From contig CM001633.1 in NCBI GenBank assembly GCA_000309945.1, positions 1,832,292-1,896,291 on the forward strand: a stretch of 64,000 bases of DNA, written 5' to 3'. This document shows positions 9,391 to 17,720 of this stretch, one piece after another. The stretch is from Leptolyngbyaceae cyanobacterium JSC-12 (GTDB taxonomy: Bacteria > Cyanobacteriota > Cyanobacteriia > Leptolyngbyales > Leptolyngbyaceae). Position 1 is the stretch's first letter. Each line of letters opens with the position of its first letter. Under the pieces are notes generated by a model that did not search any database, had not been told where the DNA came from, and saw nothing but the letters and a program-made list of their open reading frames with translations. Made by a program: the position numbers and the translations under genes.

Positions 9391-11010
9391 TTAATAGCTT
9401 GAGCGCAACAGCATATTGAACAGATTGAAATTGGTATCTAACCAGCTAATTCGCTCAATCACACTTTCCATCACCCTTGGTGGCTTGGAAATGAGGGTAT
9501 CTTCTGCAATCAGTTGAGCAAAGTCAACTTGAACGGCACCAGTTCGGGGCGTGCCATCAGCCCGATAGAATGGCACACCTGCAATCTGCATAACGTTGAT
9601 CAATTCCTGTGCCAGAATGCCGTAACCAATCGTGGTGGGGTGAATCCCATCGAGAGAAAATAAGCCGCCTTGGGTGCGACCGCGTTCATTTGCGATGAAA
9701 AAGCGAGAATCGGGAACAGGCGTGAGGGCTTGCAGTGCTGGAGGGAGGGGATACTGCCCACCAACTTCATCCCACCAGCTAGGACGGGCGGCAGGATCAG
9801 CAATATATCGGCGGACAGCGAGGCGATCGAGTAAGCCTGCGGTGTCAAATAAATACCAGTCGTATCCTGCTTGCCGGGCCTGCCGAACGGCTTCAGTAAT
9901 AGAGTCGTTATATTGGTCAATAGCACTGTCGATGGCGCGGACTTCTTGCTCAGTCAGATGAGGATGTTTCTTGGGTTTGAAGCCCTTATCATCAATCCAA
10001 AATACAGTGTAGTAAGGGAAGTAACGAGATCCTGGTTTAACTTTGGTGCCAACTCCTCGGGCAAAGGGGGCGATCGTCACATGCGGAACCGTGCCAAAAA
10101 TCACGTGTCGTGCTCGTACTTGCTTCACCTTTGCTACTAGTTGGTCTAGCTCTGCCTGAAAGTGAATGGGTCGCCAGACGGTATATTGATTATTCATTTC
10201 CATATCGTCATAACCGGGACCTGACCAGTTCACACGAAATGTCAAAAGGCTGCCTAGCGCATTATTCGCCCCAATCAATACAATCAAGGTTTCAATCCCG
10301 TCTTCATTGTCAAATGTATCTTCCGTACTCAGGGCGATCGCAGCTTCCACTGGCGATAGTGCTTTCCCAGCAGAGTTCCGGGCAGAATTCAAGACTCGAA
10401 TAGCTGCTCGTTCATTGTGATTTTCGACGACCTGGCGTAAAAAATTATCCTGAGGCGCTTTCTTCTCAATTACCTCACGACAAATATCCGCTGTGCGGGA
10501 AATGGTGTTGCGTAAATCCCAGCCATACACTGCCAAATTATGATAAATAGATGTCTGAGATGTCTGGTCAGGTGCATGATTACCTTGCCCTCGCTCCCAG
10601 TAATCTTCAACCGTATCCAGGTATTCCCGCAAAAATAGCAGCAGTGGTAAAAATTCCCAAAAATCAAGGTTAGTGCCAAAGCGCTTTTCCAACTGTTGGG
10701 CGATCGCTTCCAAATTCAGCGGCAGTCCATCCCCTGGGCTATTGTAGGTAGGATACCGTAACTCTTGCCAGCCCAACTCTCTGGCAATCATTGCTGGATA
10801 AGACCAATTGGTTTTGAAAATTGCTCCACTCTGAAACCCGTGCGAAAGAGAATCTCCCAAAACAACTAACCGATGGCGAGGACTTCCATTACGATTTGGT
10901 GTAACTGCAATGCCTAATGTTGGGTCAGTAACAGGTTTACGAGCTTCTGCTCGAATCACCACATCATCGGGTGTTTTAGCATCGAGCATTTGTGGGGTTA
11001 CGGTTCTCAC
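9391..11010 (-). CDS. SGNH/GDSL-type hydrolase
   Basis: About 539 aa from a GTG at 11010 that has GAGG seven bases upstream; the frame can be extended to ATG 11100, but that extension looks unlike the rest. Block I is VVLGDSLSHGFQ with the nucleophilic Ser, the Gly block is close to PGDG, the Asn block is LIVLIGANNALGS, and the Asp-His pair of block V is SLDGIHPTTIGYG near the C-terminus. The family contains esterases, lipases and carbohydrate acetyl-esterases. At about 540 aa it is roughly double the usual single domain, with helical inserts. The substrate cannot be read from the sequence. No signal peptide is apparent from either start. Confidence 0.8.
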   Translation of the reverse strand: MRTVTPQMLDAKTPDDVVIRAEARKPVTDPTLGIAVTPNRNGSPRHRLVVLGDSLSHGFQSGAIFKTNWSYPAMIARELGWQELRYPTYNSPGDGLPLNLEAIAQQLEKRFGTNLDFWEFLPLLLFLREYLDTVEDYWERGQGNHAPDQTSQTSIYHNLAVYGWDLRNTISRTADICREVIEKKAPQDNFLRQVVENHNERAAIRVLNSARNSAGKALSPVEAAIALSTEDTFDNEDGIETLIVLIGANNALGSLLTFRVNWSGPGYDDMEMNNQYTVWRPIHFQAELDQLVAKVKQVRARHVIFGTVPHVTIAPFARGVGTKVKPGSRYFPYYTVFWIDDKGFKPKKHPHLTEQEVRAIDSAIDQYNDSITEAVRQARQAGYDWYLFDTAGLLDRLAVRRYIADPAARPSWWDEVGGQYPLPPALQALTPVPDSRFFIANERGRTQGGLFSLDGIHPTTIGYGILAQELINVMQIAGVPFYRADGTPRTGAVQVDFAQLIAEDTLISKPPRVMESVIERISWLDTNFNLFNMLLRSSY

Positions 11011-11112
11011 TGTGTTACCTCGTGCCAAGTCAGCTACTACTGAAACACAGTACTGGCAGACAGATGAGAATCGCCAAATTTTATCAAAACTCAAAAGCAA
11101 CTTCGATAGTGC

Positions 11113-11469
11113 TCAATCGCTGCTACCAGTTGGCTGATTCACGTAATCCTGCCACAATTGCGCAAGTTCTCTTGCCTGAGTCTGAACCTCAGGGTTCAGG
11201 TGCAACATCCGCCGTGGACGCCCTCGCCCTTCTAGCTTTTTCCAATAGCCGCTAATAAACTGCTCGTTTTCCAAAAAACTCAACGCCGCATACAGCACAG
11301 TATCTGAAAGGCGAAAGCCAGGATGCTCTAGCTGCAACCGTTGAATCAGTTCTGTTCCATAAGAATCTTCCTGTAACAGAACAGACAGGACGTAACATAC
11401 TGCCTGTTCAACGTTGAGATAGGTAGGGGGCAGGTTTTGAAAGAAGCTGTAGATGTCCTCAAAACGCAT
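11113..11469 (-). CDS. PadR-family transcriptional regulator
   Basis: 118 aa. A single winged-helix domain shows the PadR pattern: LSVLLQEDSYGTELIQRLQ (helix 2-3), FRLSDTVLYAALSFLENEQFI (recognition helix) and the beta wing WKKLEGRGRPRRMLHLN. PadR proteins bind palindromic operators as dimers and usually repress nearby genes and themselves. A perfect 9-bp dyad 66 bp upstream of the start is a good candidate site. The cyanobacterial clock-related protein Pex has a similar fold, so relation to Pex should be considered. The gene lies 102 bp beyond the hydrolase start, on the same strand. Confidence 0.82.
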   Translation of the reverse strand: MRFEDIYSFFQNLPPTYLNVEQAVCYVLSVLLQEDSYGTELIQRLQLEHPGFRLSDTVLYAALSFLENEQFISGYWKKLEGRGRPRRMLHLNPEVQTQARELAQLWQDYVNQPTGSSD

Positions 11470-11534
11470 AATTCAGCCAAATAGGTATTATGAACCCTGT
11501 TATTGTATGAAGTTTTGAGAAAGTCCATGCATTA

Positions 11535-11557
11535 TTTACTATGAAATCCATAGTAAA
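11535..11557. promoter_or_regulatory. Palindromic operator candidate upstream of padR
   Basis: TTTACTATG-aaatc-CATAGTAAA is a perfect 9-bp inverted repeat with a 5-base centre. It sits 66 bases upstream of the PadR-type regulator's start codon, which suits autoregulation. It is too AT-rich and lacks a T-run, so a terminator is unlikely. Binding by PadR is an inference from position and symmetry. Confidence 0.5.
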
Positions 11558-11734
11558 AACCTTAACGATTCTGTAAAGAAAGCAATATGGACTCCTTCAA
11601 GAAACTACTCCAAAGTCATGAATCACACCCAGCAGAAACCTTCCATAAAGTTTCTCTGGTTAGCACAAAGCATAGGTCGATGATATAACCCTCTTTTGTT
11701 CTTCCCTGCTACTCAAGCCTGGCTTATGCAGCCC

Positions 11735-11986
11735 TTAGCTTTCTGGTATGTCAACCGTTAGAGCTACAAGTTCTCTAATCCGATTCAGGGAATCCACCCA
11801 CTTCAAGGTGTAGTGAACATGTTCAGGGCAATTTTCAAAGAGTGCCCCCCAGGTATTGATGGTATTTTTTGAGATGCCAGTAACGCGGTGAATTTCGTCG
11901 ATACAAGCCTTACGATACCCCCGCGCATCTGGCTGAATGCCATACAGTTTAGGCACCCAACTATTTAAGTAGTCTTCAGGCTTCAC
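11735..11986 (-). CDS. Small hypothetical protein with a helix-turn-helix-like segment
   Basis: 83 aa from GTG 11986; no in-frame ATG exists nearby. RKACIDEIHRVTGISKNTINTWG (read in two parts) resembles a helix-turn-helix in which VTGISKNTINTWG would be the turn and recognition helix, as in proteins that choose partners by sequence-specific DNA binding. Trp and Cys content looks like real protein. Not recognised further. It lies between padR and the ABC ATPase gene, all on the minus strand but with gaps of 71 and 265 bp. Confidence 0.5.
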   Translation of the reverse strand: MKPEDYLNSWVPKLYGIQPDARGYRKACIDEIHRVTGISKNTINTWGALFENCPEHVHYTLKWVDSLNRIRELVALTVDIPES

Positions 11987-12057
11987 AAGGATTTCGCAGA
12001 AAGCATCGATACCATCATGAAACGATTATTTATTTCGTACTACAAAATAGGACACTT

Positions 12058-13806
12058 TTAATTTTCTTTTTCTATGGAAGACATAGTAAGCAATGGCGCT
12101 GCTTGCAGCAACGTTTGAGTGTAAGGATGTTGTGGCTGCGTAAACACGGCTTCTGTTATTCCAAGTTCAACGATTTGCCCTGACCTCATCACGGCAATGC
12201 GATCGCAAAATGCCCGTGCCACCCATAAATCATGGGTAATAAACAGGTAGGTAAGGTTGAACTCTGCCTTCAACTCTTGCATTAGATTCAGCACCTGCGC
12301 CTGAACAGTAGCATCCAGCATACTCACAGGCTCATCGCAAATTACCAACTGGGGACGGGTAATCAGAGCACGAGCGATCGCAACTCGTTGTTGTTGTCCT
12401 CCCGATAACTCAGATGGATATCGCTGATAGTATTCTTCTGCCGGAGTTAGTTTTACCCGTTCCAGCATTTGCAACCCGTGTGTTTTTGCCTCACTTGGAG
12501 TTGCCAGTTGATGAATTAACAATGGATCTACAATACTTTCGCCAACTGTCATCATCGGATTAAGACAGGCACGTGGATCTTGAAACACCATTTGCATTTG
12601 CCGTCGCTGTTGCCGCATCTGCTGGCGCGACAGGTGAGTTAGTTCTTGTCCTTGAAACTGTACCAACCCAGACGTGGGGCGAATCAGTTGCAAAATAGTT
12701 CGAGATAAGGTGCTTTTGCCACAGCCCGATTCACCGACCAATCCCAGTGTTTCTCCGGGGTAAAGTTCTAGCGTCATGTTATCCACTGCCCGGATGATTT
12801 CTCCAGAACCAGAAAGCAGCCGAGCCAGAGGGTTAGTTTCTAGAACGTAATGCTTGGTGAGGTTGCGGAGGGCAAGGATAGGGGCTGGGGATTGGGGACT
12901 GGGAGCAACTTTAGCCCCGATATCCGATACTCCAGATGCCAATACATCGTCTTCACCGTCTGACTCCTGACTCCTGACTCCTGACTCTCGTCTTCCTCCT
13001 GGCTGAACATGGAGTGCTGCTTGCAGAAGCGATCGCGTGTAGAGATGCTGAGGATGTTGCAAGATTGCTGGAGTGGAGCCTGTTTCAACAAATTTGCCAC
13101 CATACATTACGGCGATGCGATCGCAGTATTCACCGACCGACGCCAAGTCGTGGGAAATCAGTAACAGTGCCATTTGGCGTTCGGTGCAGAGACGGGTTAA
13201 TGTTTGCAAAATTTGCGCCGAAACGGTGACATCCAAACTGGTAGTAGGTTCGTCGGCAATGATCAGTTTGGGGTTGAGCAATAGGGCTAGGGCGATCGCA
13301 ACTCGCTGCCGCATCCCGCCGCTAAATTCATGGGGATACTGTGACCAGCGTTTTGCAGGAATGTTCACAGCTTCTAGAGTAGCGATCGCCTGGGCTTTGG
13401 CTTGCCGATGCGAAAGTTGGGGATAATGTGCTCGGAGGGTCTCAAGGCAGTGGTTACCAATCGTCATAAGCGGATCGAGGCGGGTCATGGGATCTTGAAA
13501 CACCAGCCCCACATCCTCACCCCGAAACCGCTGTAGTTCTGAGGGAGAAAGATCAAGAACCGATTTACCAGCAAACGTAATCGTCCCTTGCATGACACTG
13601 CCAGCAGGTAATAACCGCATGATTGCCCGCCCCAATGTGGATTTGCCACACCCGGACTCTCCCACCAAACCCAGGCGATCGCCTGGTTGCACCGTTAAAG
13701 ACACCTCATCCACTGCCCAGATAAGCGATGGGGCTAATTGTGAAGCGTTAGCACGAGCAGGATAGGCTACTCGTAACTGGTCAATACGAAGTAGAGAGTC
13801 GTTCAT
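12058..13806 (-). CDS. Double-ATPase ABC transporter protein (dipeptide/oligopeptide type, DppD-DppF fusion)
   Basis: 582 aa with two complete ABC domains. Domain 1 (about residues 1-260) has Walker A GESGCGKSTLGRA, signature FSGGMRQRVAIA and Walker B LIIADEPTTSLD. Domain 2 (about 315-575) has GESGCGKSTLSRT, LSGGQQQRVAIA and LVICDEPVSMLD. Each has the C-terminal oligopeptide-type extension (HPQHLYTRSLLQAA, QPQHPYTQTLLQAA). It would power import of peptides, nickel or similar solutes with permeases encoded elsewhere; none is adjacent. The linker (about 265-305) is low-complexity and contains four TGACTCC heptamers, an in-frame insertion of repeat DNA. Confidence 0.92.
   Translation of the reverse strand: MNDSLLRIDQLRVAYPARANASQLAPSLIWAVDEVSLTVQPGDRLGLVGESGCGKSTLGRAIMRLLPAGSVMQGTITFAGKSVLDLSPSELQRFRGEDVGLVFQDPMTRLDPLMTIGNHCLETLRAHYPQLSHRQAKAQAIATLEAVNIPAKRWSQYPHEFSGGMRQRVAIALALLLNPKLIIADEPTTSLDVTVSAQILQTLTRLCTERQMALLLISHDLASVGEYCDRIAVMYGGKFVETGSTPAILQHPQHLYTRSLLQAALHVQPGGRRESGVRSQESDGEDDVLASGVSDIGAKVAPSPQSPAPILALRNLTKHYVLETNPLARLLSGSGEIIRAVDNMTLELYPGETLGLVGESGCGKSTLSRTILQLIRPTSGLVQFQGQELTHLSRQQMRQQRRQMQMVFQDPRACLNPMMTVGESIVDPLLIHQLATPSEAKTHGLQMLERVKLTPAEEYYQRYPSELSGGQQQRVAIARALITRPQLVICDEPVSMLDATVQAQVLNLMQELKAEFNLTYLFITHDLWVARAFCDRIAVMRSGQIVELGITEAVFTQPQHPYTQTLLQAAPLLTMSSIEKEN
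12961..12987. repeat. Heptamer tandem repeat TGACTCC (nearly 4 units) inside the ABC gene
   Basis: Three exact TGACTCC units and a fourth lacking one base. It encodes part of the ESGVRSQESD-like linker between the two ATPase domains. Such short tandemly repeated heptamers are known from cyanobacterial intergenic DNA; here one sits in frame inside a gene. Confidence 0.85.
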
Positions 13807-13880
13807 GCAGCCGTGGGATGCGATCGCGGTTAGATTTCAGCTACTCTAGCATTCTCCGTATCGGAAGAGGCTTTCAGCAG

Positions 13881-14510
13881 TCAGACGTATTCAACCACTT
13901 GCAACAGTTCTTCAGGGTGATCAATCAAAAAATCAGGATTTTCTGCGGCAAGCGCCTGCCTTGAATTAAATCCCCAACTCACAGCGACTACCGGAATCCC
14001 AATTTTTCGTGCTGCTTCAATATCGCGAGTTTCATCGCCGACATAGATGACATCTGCAGGGTTTAACTGATGCTGTTTCAGAATCCGCTGAATTATACGC
14101 CCTTTGCCAAACAACGCCAATCCAGAGCCAATAAAGTCAAACACATCGCTCAATTCTTGCACTTCCAGAAAAGCAGCTACATTTTCGCAAGAATTAGAGG
14201 TCACAATTCCTAACCGATTGCCCTGTTGTTTCAACATTAGAAGGGCTTCCTTCATGCCTGGAATAGGCTTGAGCCGATGAATCTCTTGGTTGAGTTCGCA
14301 GCGCAAACGGCGTAACAACAATGGCAACTTAAAGGGAGACACCTTTGACTGCCGAATGACTTCTCGTGAACTTAAGTTTTTTAACCGACTAATATCCTCC
14401 GGTTGCGCTTTTGGGTAGCCAAACTCTGCCGCCAATCGGTTGGAAATTTTGAGAACGACTTCAAACGAATCAGCGATCGTTCCATCAAAGTCGAAGATGA
14501 TGACCTTCAC
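13881..14510 (-). CDS. HAD-superfamily phosphatase
   Basis: 209 aa. Motif I is IIFDFDGTIADS with the nucleophilic Asp, motif II is LGIVTSNSCEN with Ser/Thr, motif III is the Lys region FGKGRII, and motif IV is IYVGDETRDIEAAR with the Mg-binding acids. A helical cap domain (about residues 15-80) places it in subfamily I, with phosphoglycolate phosphatase and beta-phosphoglucomutase relatives. The closest pattern is the HAD hydrolases that act on phosphoglycolate or pyrophosphate, but the substrate cannot be assigned. Monocistronic, 74 bp upstream of the ABC gene on the same strand. Confidence 0.83.
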   Translation of the reverse strand: MKVIIFDFDGTIADSFEVVLKISNRLAAEFGYPKAQPEDISRLKNLSSREVIRQSKVSPFKLPLLLRRLRCELNQEIHRLKPIPGMKEALLMLKQQGNRLGIVTSNSCENVAAFLEVQELSDVFDFIGSGLALFGKGRIIQRILKQHQLNPADVIYVGDETRDIEAARKIGIPVVAVSWGFNSRQALAAENPDFLIDHPEELLQVVEYV

Positions 14511-14716
14511 AGTGTTTCAAAATTAAGTAACTTTATAGGATTTATAGGATGGGATAAGGTATTGAAATGGAATGGCTGCCTAAGCTCAACTGAGAACTGA
14601 TTACAACCTAACGTGCCAATAGCAGGGCGTCTAGTTTTTAGTTGAGGCAAAAGCAAGGTGGAATTGTCATGATTTTTTGATAAATCTTCCTTAAGAAAGA
14701 TACCTTCTTAAAAATG

Positions 14717-14730
14717 GTAAGATATGATAC
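14717..14730 (+). promoter_or_regulatory. NtcA box GTA-N8-TAC overlapping a -10 element
   Basis: GTAAGATATGATAC is an exact match to the NtcA consensus GTA-N8-TAC. A -10-like TATGAT (14723-14728) lies inside the box, which would place transcription start near 14735. Overlap with the -10, rather than a position near -41.5, is the arrangement expected for repression by NtcA, as described for the gif genes. The repression itself is inferred. Confidence 0.75.
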
Positions 14731-14745
14731 AGAAAGATTTGAAAT

Positions 14746-14859
14746 CGTTCATCTCATTTGTGATTCAAGGCACATTTCGCGATCGCAAATGAGACGGAAG
14801 TAGGGGCATCCCCGAAGGAACGCGCCTCAATTCCCAAGACCCCTTCTGTTTACGAGGCG
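14746..14859 (+). promoter_or_regulatory. Glutamine riboswitch (glnA RNA motif) with SD-sequestering platform
   Basis: All conserved parts of the glnA aptamer are present: P1 CGTTC (14746-14750) with GAACG (14818-14822); P2 TCTCATTTG with CAAATGAGA (nine pairs, extended by a HIP1-containing loop); the conserved ACGGAAGTAGG; P3 GGGG-cat-CCCC; and CCGAAGGAACGCGCC. The aptamer ends at about 14826. Downstream, CGCCTC (14823-14828) can pair perfectly with GAGGCG (14854-14859), which contains the ribosome site of the DUF4278 gene at 14866. This points to translational control by glutamine. Known switches of this class upstream of gif-type genes turn expression on when glutamine is high; the direction here is inferred. 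Confidence 0.92.
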
Positions 14860-14865
14860 AACTAT

Positions 14866-15318
14866 ATGAAACTCTCTTATCGTGGTGCTAGTTACGAATA
14901 CAACCATTCCCCATTGGAAGTTCGTGAGAGTGATATTCTCACTCACAATCGCTCTACTCAGCAGCATTGTCAGACCTTGCAAGAAAACTGCTACGCCTTA
15001 ACCTATCGTGGAAATCGGTACACGACCAATCAAGTAATAGCAGCGCTCTCTACCCCTGCATCTTATACTCCTCAAGAGCTACGTTATCGCGGGGTGAAAT
15101 ACATCAAAAATCCTGTTGATGGCACAACTCAACTAGCAATAGCACTCCAAGGCGAAGCCACTCCTGAAACAACGATTGCAGCCGTCCGAGAAGTTTCCAG
15201 CATTCATCGAGATAATCTTCGGCGGATTCTAGAACGTCGTTTGCAAGCAGCTAGGGAACGAGGCGATCAAAGCCTGGTTAGCCTCCTTGAAGCAGAATCT
15301 AGAGAACTTGCTTCGTAG
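14866..15318 (+). CDS. DUF4278 protein (PirA-like candidate) under glutamine riboswitch control
   Basis: 150 aa. The N-terminal 90 residues contain three short motifs of the form L-x-YRG-x-x-Y (LSYRGASYEYN, LTYRGNRYTTN, LRYRGVKYIKN), the hallmark of DUF4278. The C-terminal part (about 95-150) is a helical, charged segment. As far as I recall, the Synechocystis PII-interacting regulator PirA is a short DUF4278 protein, so a role in PII signalling of nitrogen status is plausible; this protein is longer. The start at ATG 14866 has GAGGCG six bases upstream. The NtcA box over the promoter and the glutamine aptamer in the leader predict silence in nitrogen starvation and expression when glutamine accumulates. 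Confidence 0.88.
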   Translation: MKLSYRGASYEYNHSPLEVRESDILTHNRSTQQHCQTLQENCYALTYRGNRYTTNQVIAALSTPASYTPQELRYRGVKYIKNPVDGTTQLAIALQGEATPETTIAAVREVSSIHRDNLRRILERRLQAARERGDQSLVSLLEAESRELAS

Positions 15319-15411
15319 GGCAGCATCGCACGTCAGGTCAATGGAAGCAGCAGCAAGGTGGACAGCGTTTGATGAATCCCTTTGGCTCTGCTTTTCTTCC
15401 AGGCAGAGATA

Positions 15412-15446
15412 GTGGTACGGAAAGTTCAGCTTCGTGCCACTTTTTT
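15412..15446 (+). terminator. Intrinsic terminator after the DUF4278 gene
   Basis: GTGGTACG pairs with CGTGCCAC (one G-T pair), the loop is about 13 bases, and six T follow. It lies 93 bases beyond the DUF4278 stop codon. Confidence 0.75.
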
Positions 15447-15594
15447 GTAGGTTTTGTTTGTTAGTTTTTGTCAGTTTTAGTTTATTGCTTTCCTGGCAGA
15501 AAACGGATATCAGTCAGGCATCTCAACCGTTAGGCTGAAACGTAGTGCTTATGATCCTAAGCTGACTGGTCATTACTATATGTGTGGGCAAGGA

Positions 15595-16581
15595 TTATTC
15601 CAATCCCAGTTCGCGTTTCAACAAGTTAATCGATTTTGAGACGATGAAGTTTTCGCAACAAATCAGTTGCGGTGGGCGAATGAGTTCTTCTCGCACACTG
15701 GCGATCGCCGCTTTCATCGCTGCACAACTTGCCTGATCACTGATGATAGTTTGGGCACTCCGAGCGATCGCACTCATTTTATAGTTATCGCCCAGTTGCG
15801 CTGTCATCACGAGTAAATCATCACCCCGTAAGCTGTGAATGATCACTTCGGCAACACCAAGCGTCCCAGAGCTAAGGCTGACAATTCCCAGACAGGTTTC
15901 TTTGGGAAGCTTTTTAATCAGCTTAATTTCTTCGTCAAAATCGTAAATATCCACTGGAATGACGCGCACCGACTTAGGAGCAGCAATTTCTTCTGCTTGA
16001 GCAATAAAGTAACGGCTAGTGACGACTGTTCCAGAGCGTGTTTGGTCAAGCACCTGGCTCAGTTCTTCCAATGGCACAAGTTGAACAGGAATATTCAATG
16101 CATGTTTTAATTCCCGCATTAACACTTCCCCATTGCCAATGTCGTGTGTTGGCACGGTCACCAATACTTGAGCACTACAGCGTAATCGCCAATCGATTTC
16201 GGCTAAAAACAATTCTCGTGCCTGGCTCAGTGAACATCCGCGTCGCAAAAGGTCATCCAGACTGCTCTGCACCAGTTTGTAAGCCTCTGGATGTTGATCA
16301 AGAATTGGCGATCGCGCTTTGGAATTGCCCTCTTGCGTTTGATCTCTAACGTAAATGCCTGATCCAGCTTGAGCGTCAACCACACCTGCTTCTTCAAGCT
16401 GACGATAGACTTTGCTGATCGTGTTGCGGTGTAAACCCGTTTGCATCGCCAATTGGCGAGTGCTGGGTAGGCGATGACCGGGTGGAAACTGGCGAGACGC
16501 GATCGCAAACAGGATCTGATTGTAAAGCTGTGTTGAAGCTGGAATGTCACTATCTGGCTGAATCGTGAATTGAACCATCAT
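15595..16581 (-). CDS. plmA: GntR-family regulator PlmA
   Basis: 328 aa. The N-terminal winged helix is FPPGHRLPSTRQLAMQTGLHRNTISKVYRQLEEAGVV; I quote it only by its ends, RLPSTRQLA and RNTISKVYRQLEEAG. A cyanobacteria-specific C-terminal domain of about 230 residues follows, instead of the aminotransferase or UTRA domain of other GntR proteins. This size and layout match PlmA, a conserved cyanobacterial regulator that in Synechococcus forms a complex with PII and PipX. Two Met codons begin the frame and either may be used. It converges on the glutamine-riboswitch gene, so two players of the PII network lie side by side here. Confidence 0.85.
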   Translation of the reverse strand: MMVQFTIQPDSDIPASTQLYNQILFAIASRQFPPGHRLPSTRQLAMQTGLHRNTISKVYRQLEEAGVVDAQAGSGIYVRDQTQEGNSKARSPILDQHPEAYKLVQSSLDDLLRRGCSLSQARELFLAEIDWRLRCSAQVLVTVPTHDIGNGEVLMRELKHALNIPVQLVPLEELSQVLDQTRSGTVVTSRYFIAQAEEIAAPKSVRVIPVDIYDFDEEIKLIKKLPKETCLGIVSLSSGTLGVAEVIIHSLRGDDLLVMTAQLGDNYKMSAIARSAQTIISDQASCAAMKAAIASVREELIRPPQLICCENFIVSKSINLLKRELGLE

Positions 16582-16898
16582 CCAATCTCCGGCTGCCCCA
16601 AGCGTTAACGGATTTTTTAATTGATGACCCGATTGATTGTCCGTGTTATCTGCATTATGCGGTGTTCATCAGGGAAGCGTTACAGTTTTCTCAAGCTTAC
16701 TTCACAATTGAGCGATCGTCAGGCTCTATGTGTGGTTGAAAACACGGTTTCCTCTAGCTATCACGGAGGCTTGGTATAGTCTCAGATGAAACATAGGGAG
16801 AATAGTGATTGGGGGGGGGTGCCGCTCAAAACCGCAACTGGTATGTTGTGCTGATGCTGTGATATTGACAGCTTGGTGGAAATCCTGGAATCTGGGCA
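16582..16898. other. Intergenic region between plmA and the dienelactone hydrolase gene
   Basis: 317 bp holding the divergent promoters of the two genes. It contains a run of ten G near 16812 and one GATCG-type HIP1 half site. I see no NtcA box, no structured RNA and no plausible small gene. Confidence 0.5.
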
Positions 16899-16922
16899 AT
16901 GGCATTTTTGGGAGAGCAAGCG

Positions 16923-17720
16923 ATGGATATTCAAACAAATTGGGTGCAGGTGCCAAACGAGAATTTGCAAATTGATGCCTATTTAGCGGAACCAACTGAG
17001 GCGGGAACGTTTCCTGGGGTAGTAGTAATTCAGGAAATTTTTGGCGTGAATTCCCATATTCGAGACGTAACCGAGCGCATTGCACGAGAAGGTTATGTGG
17101 CGATCGCGCCTGCCATCTTTCAACGCACGGCTCCTGGGTTTGAGGTAGGGTATACCCAGGAAGATACTGCCCTGGGACGCACTCATAAAGACAGAACTAA
17201 AGCCGTAGAATTACTGAGCGATGTGCAAGCAGCGATAAATTACTTAAAAACAAAACCAAATGTGAAGAGTGATCGCTTCGGCACCATTGGTTTTTGTTTT
17301 GGTGGACATGTGGTTTACCTGGCAGCAACACTGCCAGATGTCCAAGCCACTGCCTCCTTCTATGGTGGCGGAATTGCCACAATGCGACCTGGTGGCGGTG
17401 AACCCACCATCACTAGCACCGCTCAAATTAAAGGGACACTCTATGCATTTTTTGGCACTCGTGATCCATTAATTCCCAACGAACAAGCTGACCAAGTTGA
17501 AGCAGAACTCAAAAAATATGCCATTTCTCACAAAGTATTTCGCTACGACGCGAGTCATGGCTTCTTCTGCGACCAACGAGCAGACTATGACCCTAAAGCC
17601 GCCGCCGATGCCTGGGAACACGTTAAGCACACAACTTGGCAAGTTACCGAAGTAGAAAAAACGATCGCCAATCAACTGGGGAGGAGAGCTTGTAAAATCT
17701 GTTCATTTGTATGTCCGTGA
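16923..17720 (+). CDS. Dienelactone hydrolase family protein, C-terminus replaced by IS read-through
   Basis: About 265 aa from ATG 16923, which has GGGAG upstream and gives the usual family start (MDIQTNWVQVPNENLQ). An ATG at 16899 is possible. The alpha/beta-hydrolase triad is complete: Cys in IGFCFGGHVVY, Asp in FFGTRDPLIP and His in YDASHGFFCD. The family hydrolyses dienelactones and other lactones or esters in the cytosol. At 17630 the frame enters an IS, so the native end QLFQDTLKKAEPSP (now at 19085-19135) is replaced by about 30 IS-encoded residues. The catalytic core is untouched, so the hybrid protein may still work. Confidence 0.85.
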   Translation: MDIQTNWVQVPNENLQIDAYLAEPTEAGTFPGVVVIQEIFGVNSHIRDVTERIAREGYVAIAPAIFQRTAPGFEVGYTQEDTALGRTHKDRTKAVELLSDVQAAINYLKTKPNVKSDRFGTIGFCFGGHVVYLAATLPDVQATASFYGGGIATMRPGGGEPTITSTAQIKGTLYAFFGTRDPLIPNEQADQVEAELKKYAISHKVFRYDASHGFFCDQRADYDPKAAADAWEHVKHTTWQVTEVEKTIANQLGRRACKICSFVCP

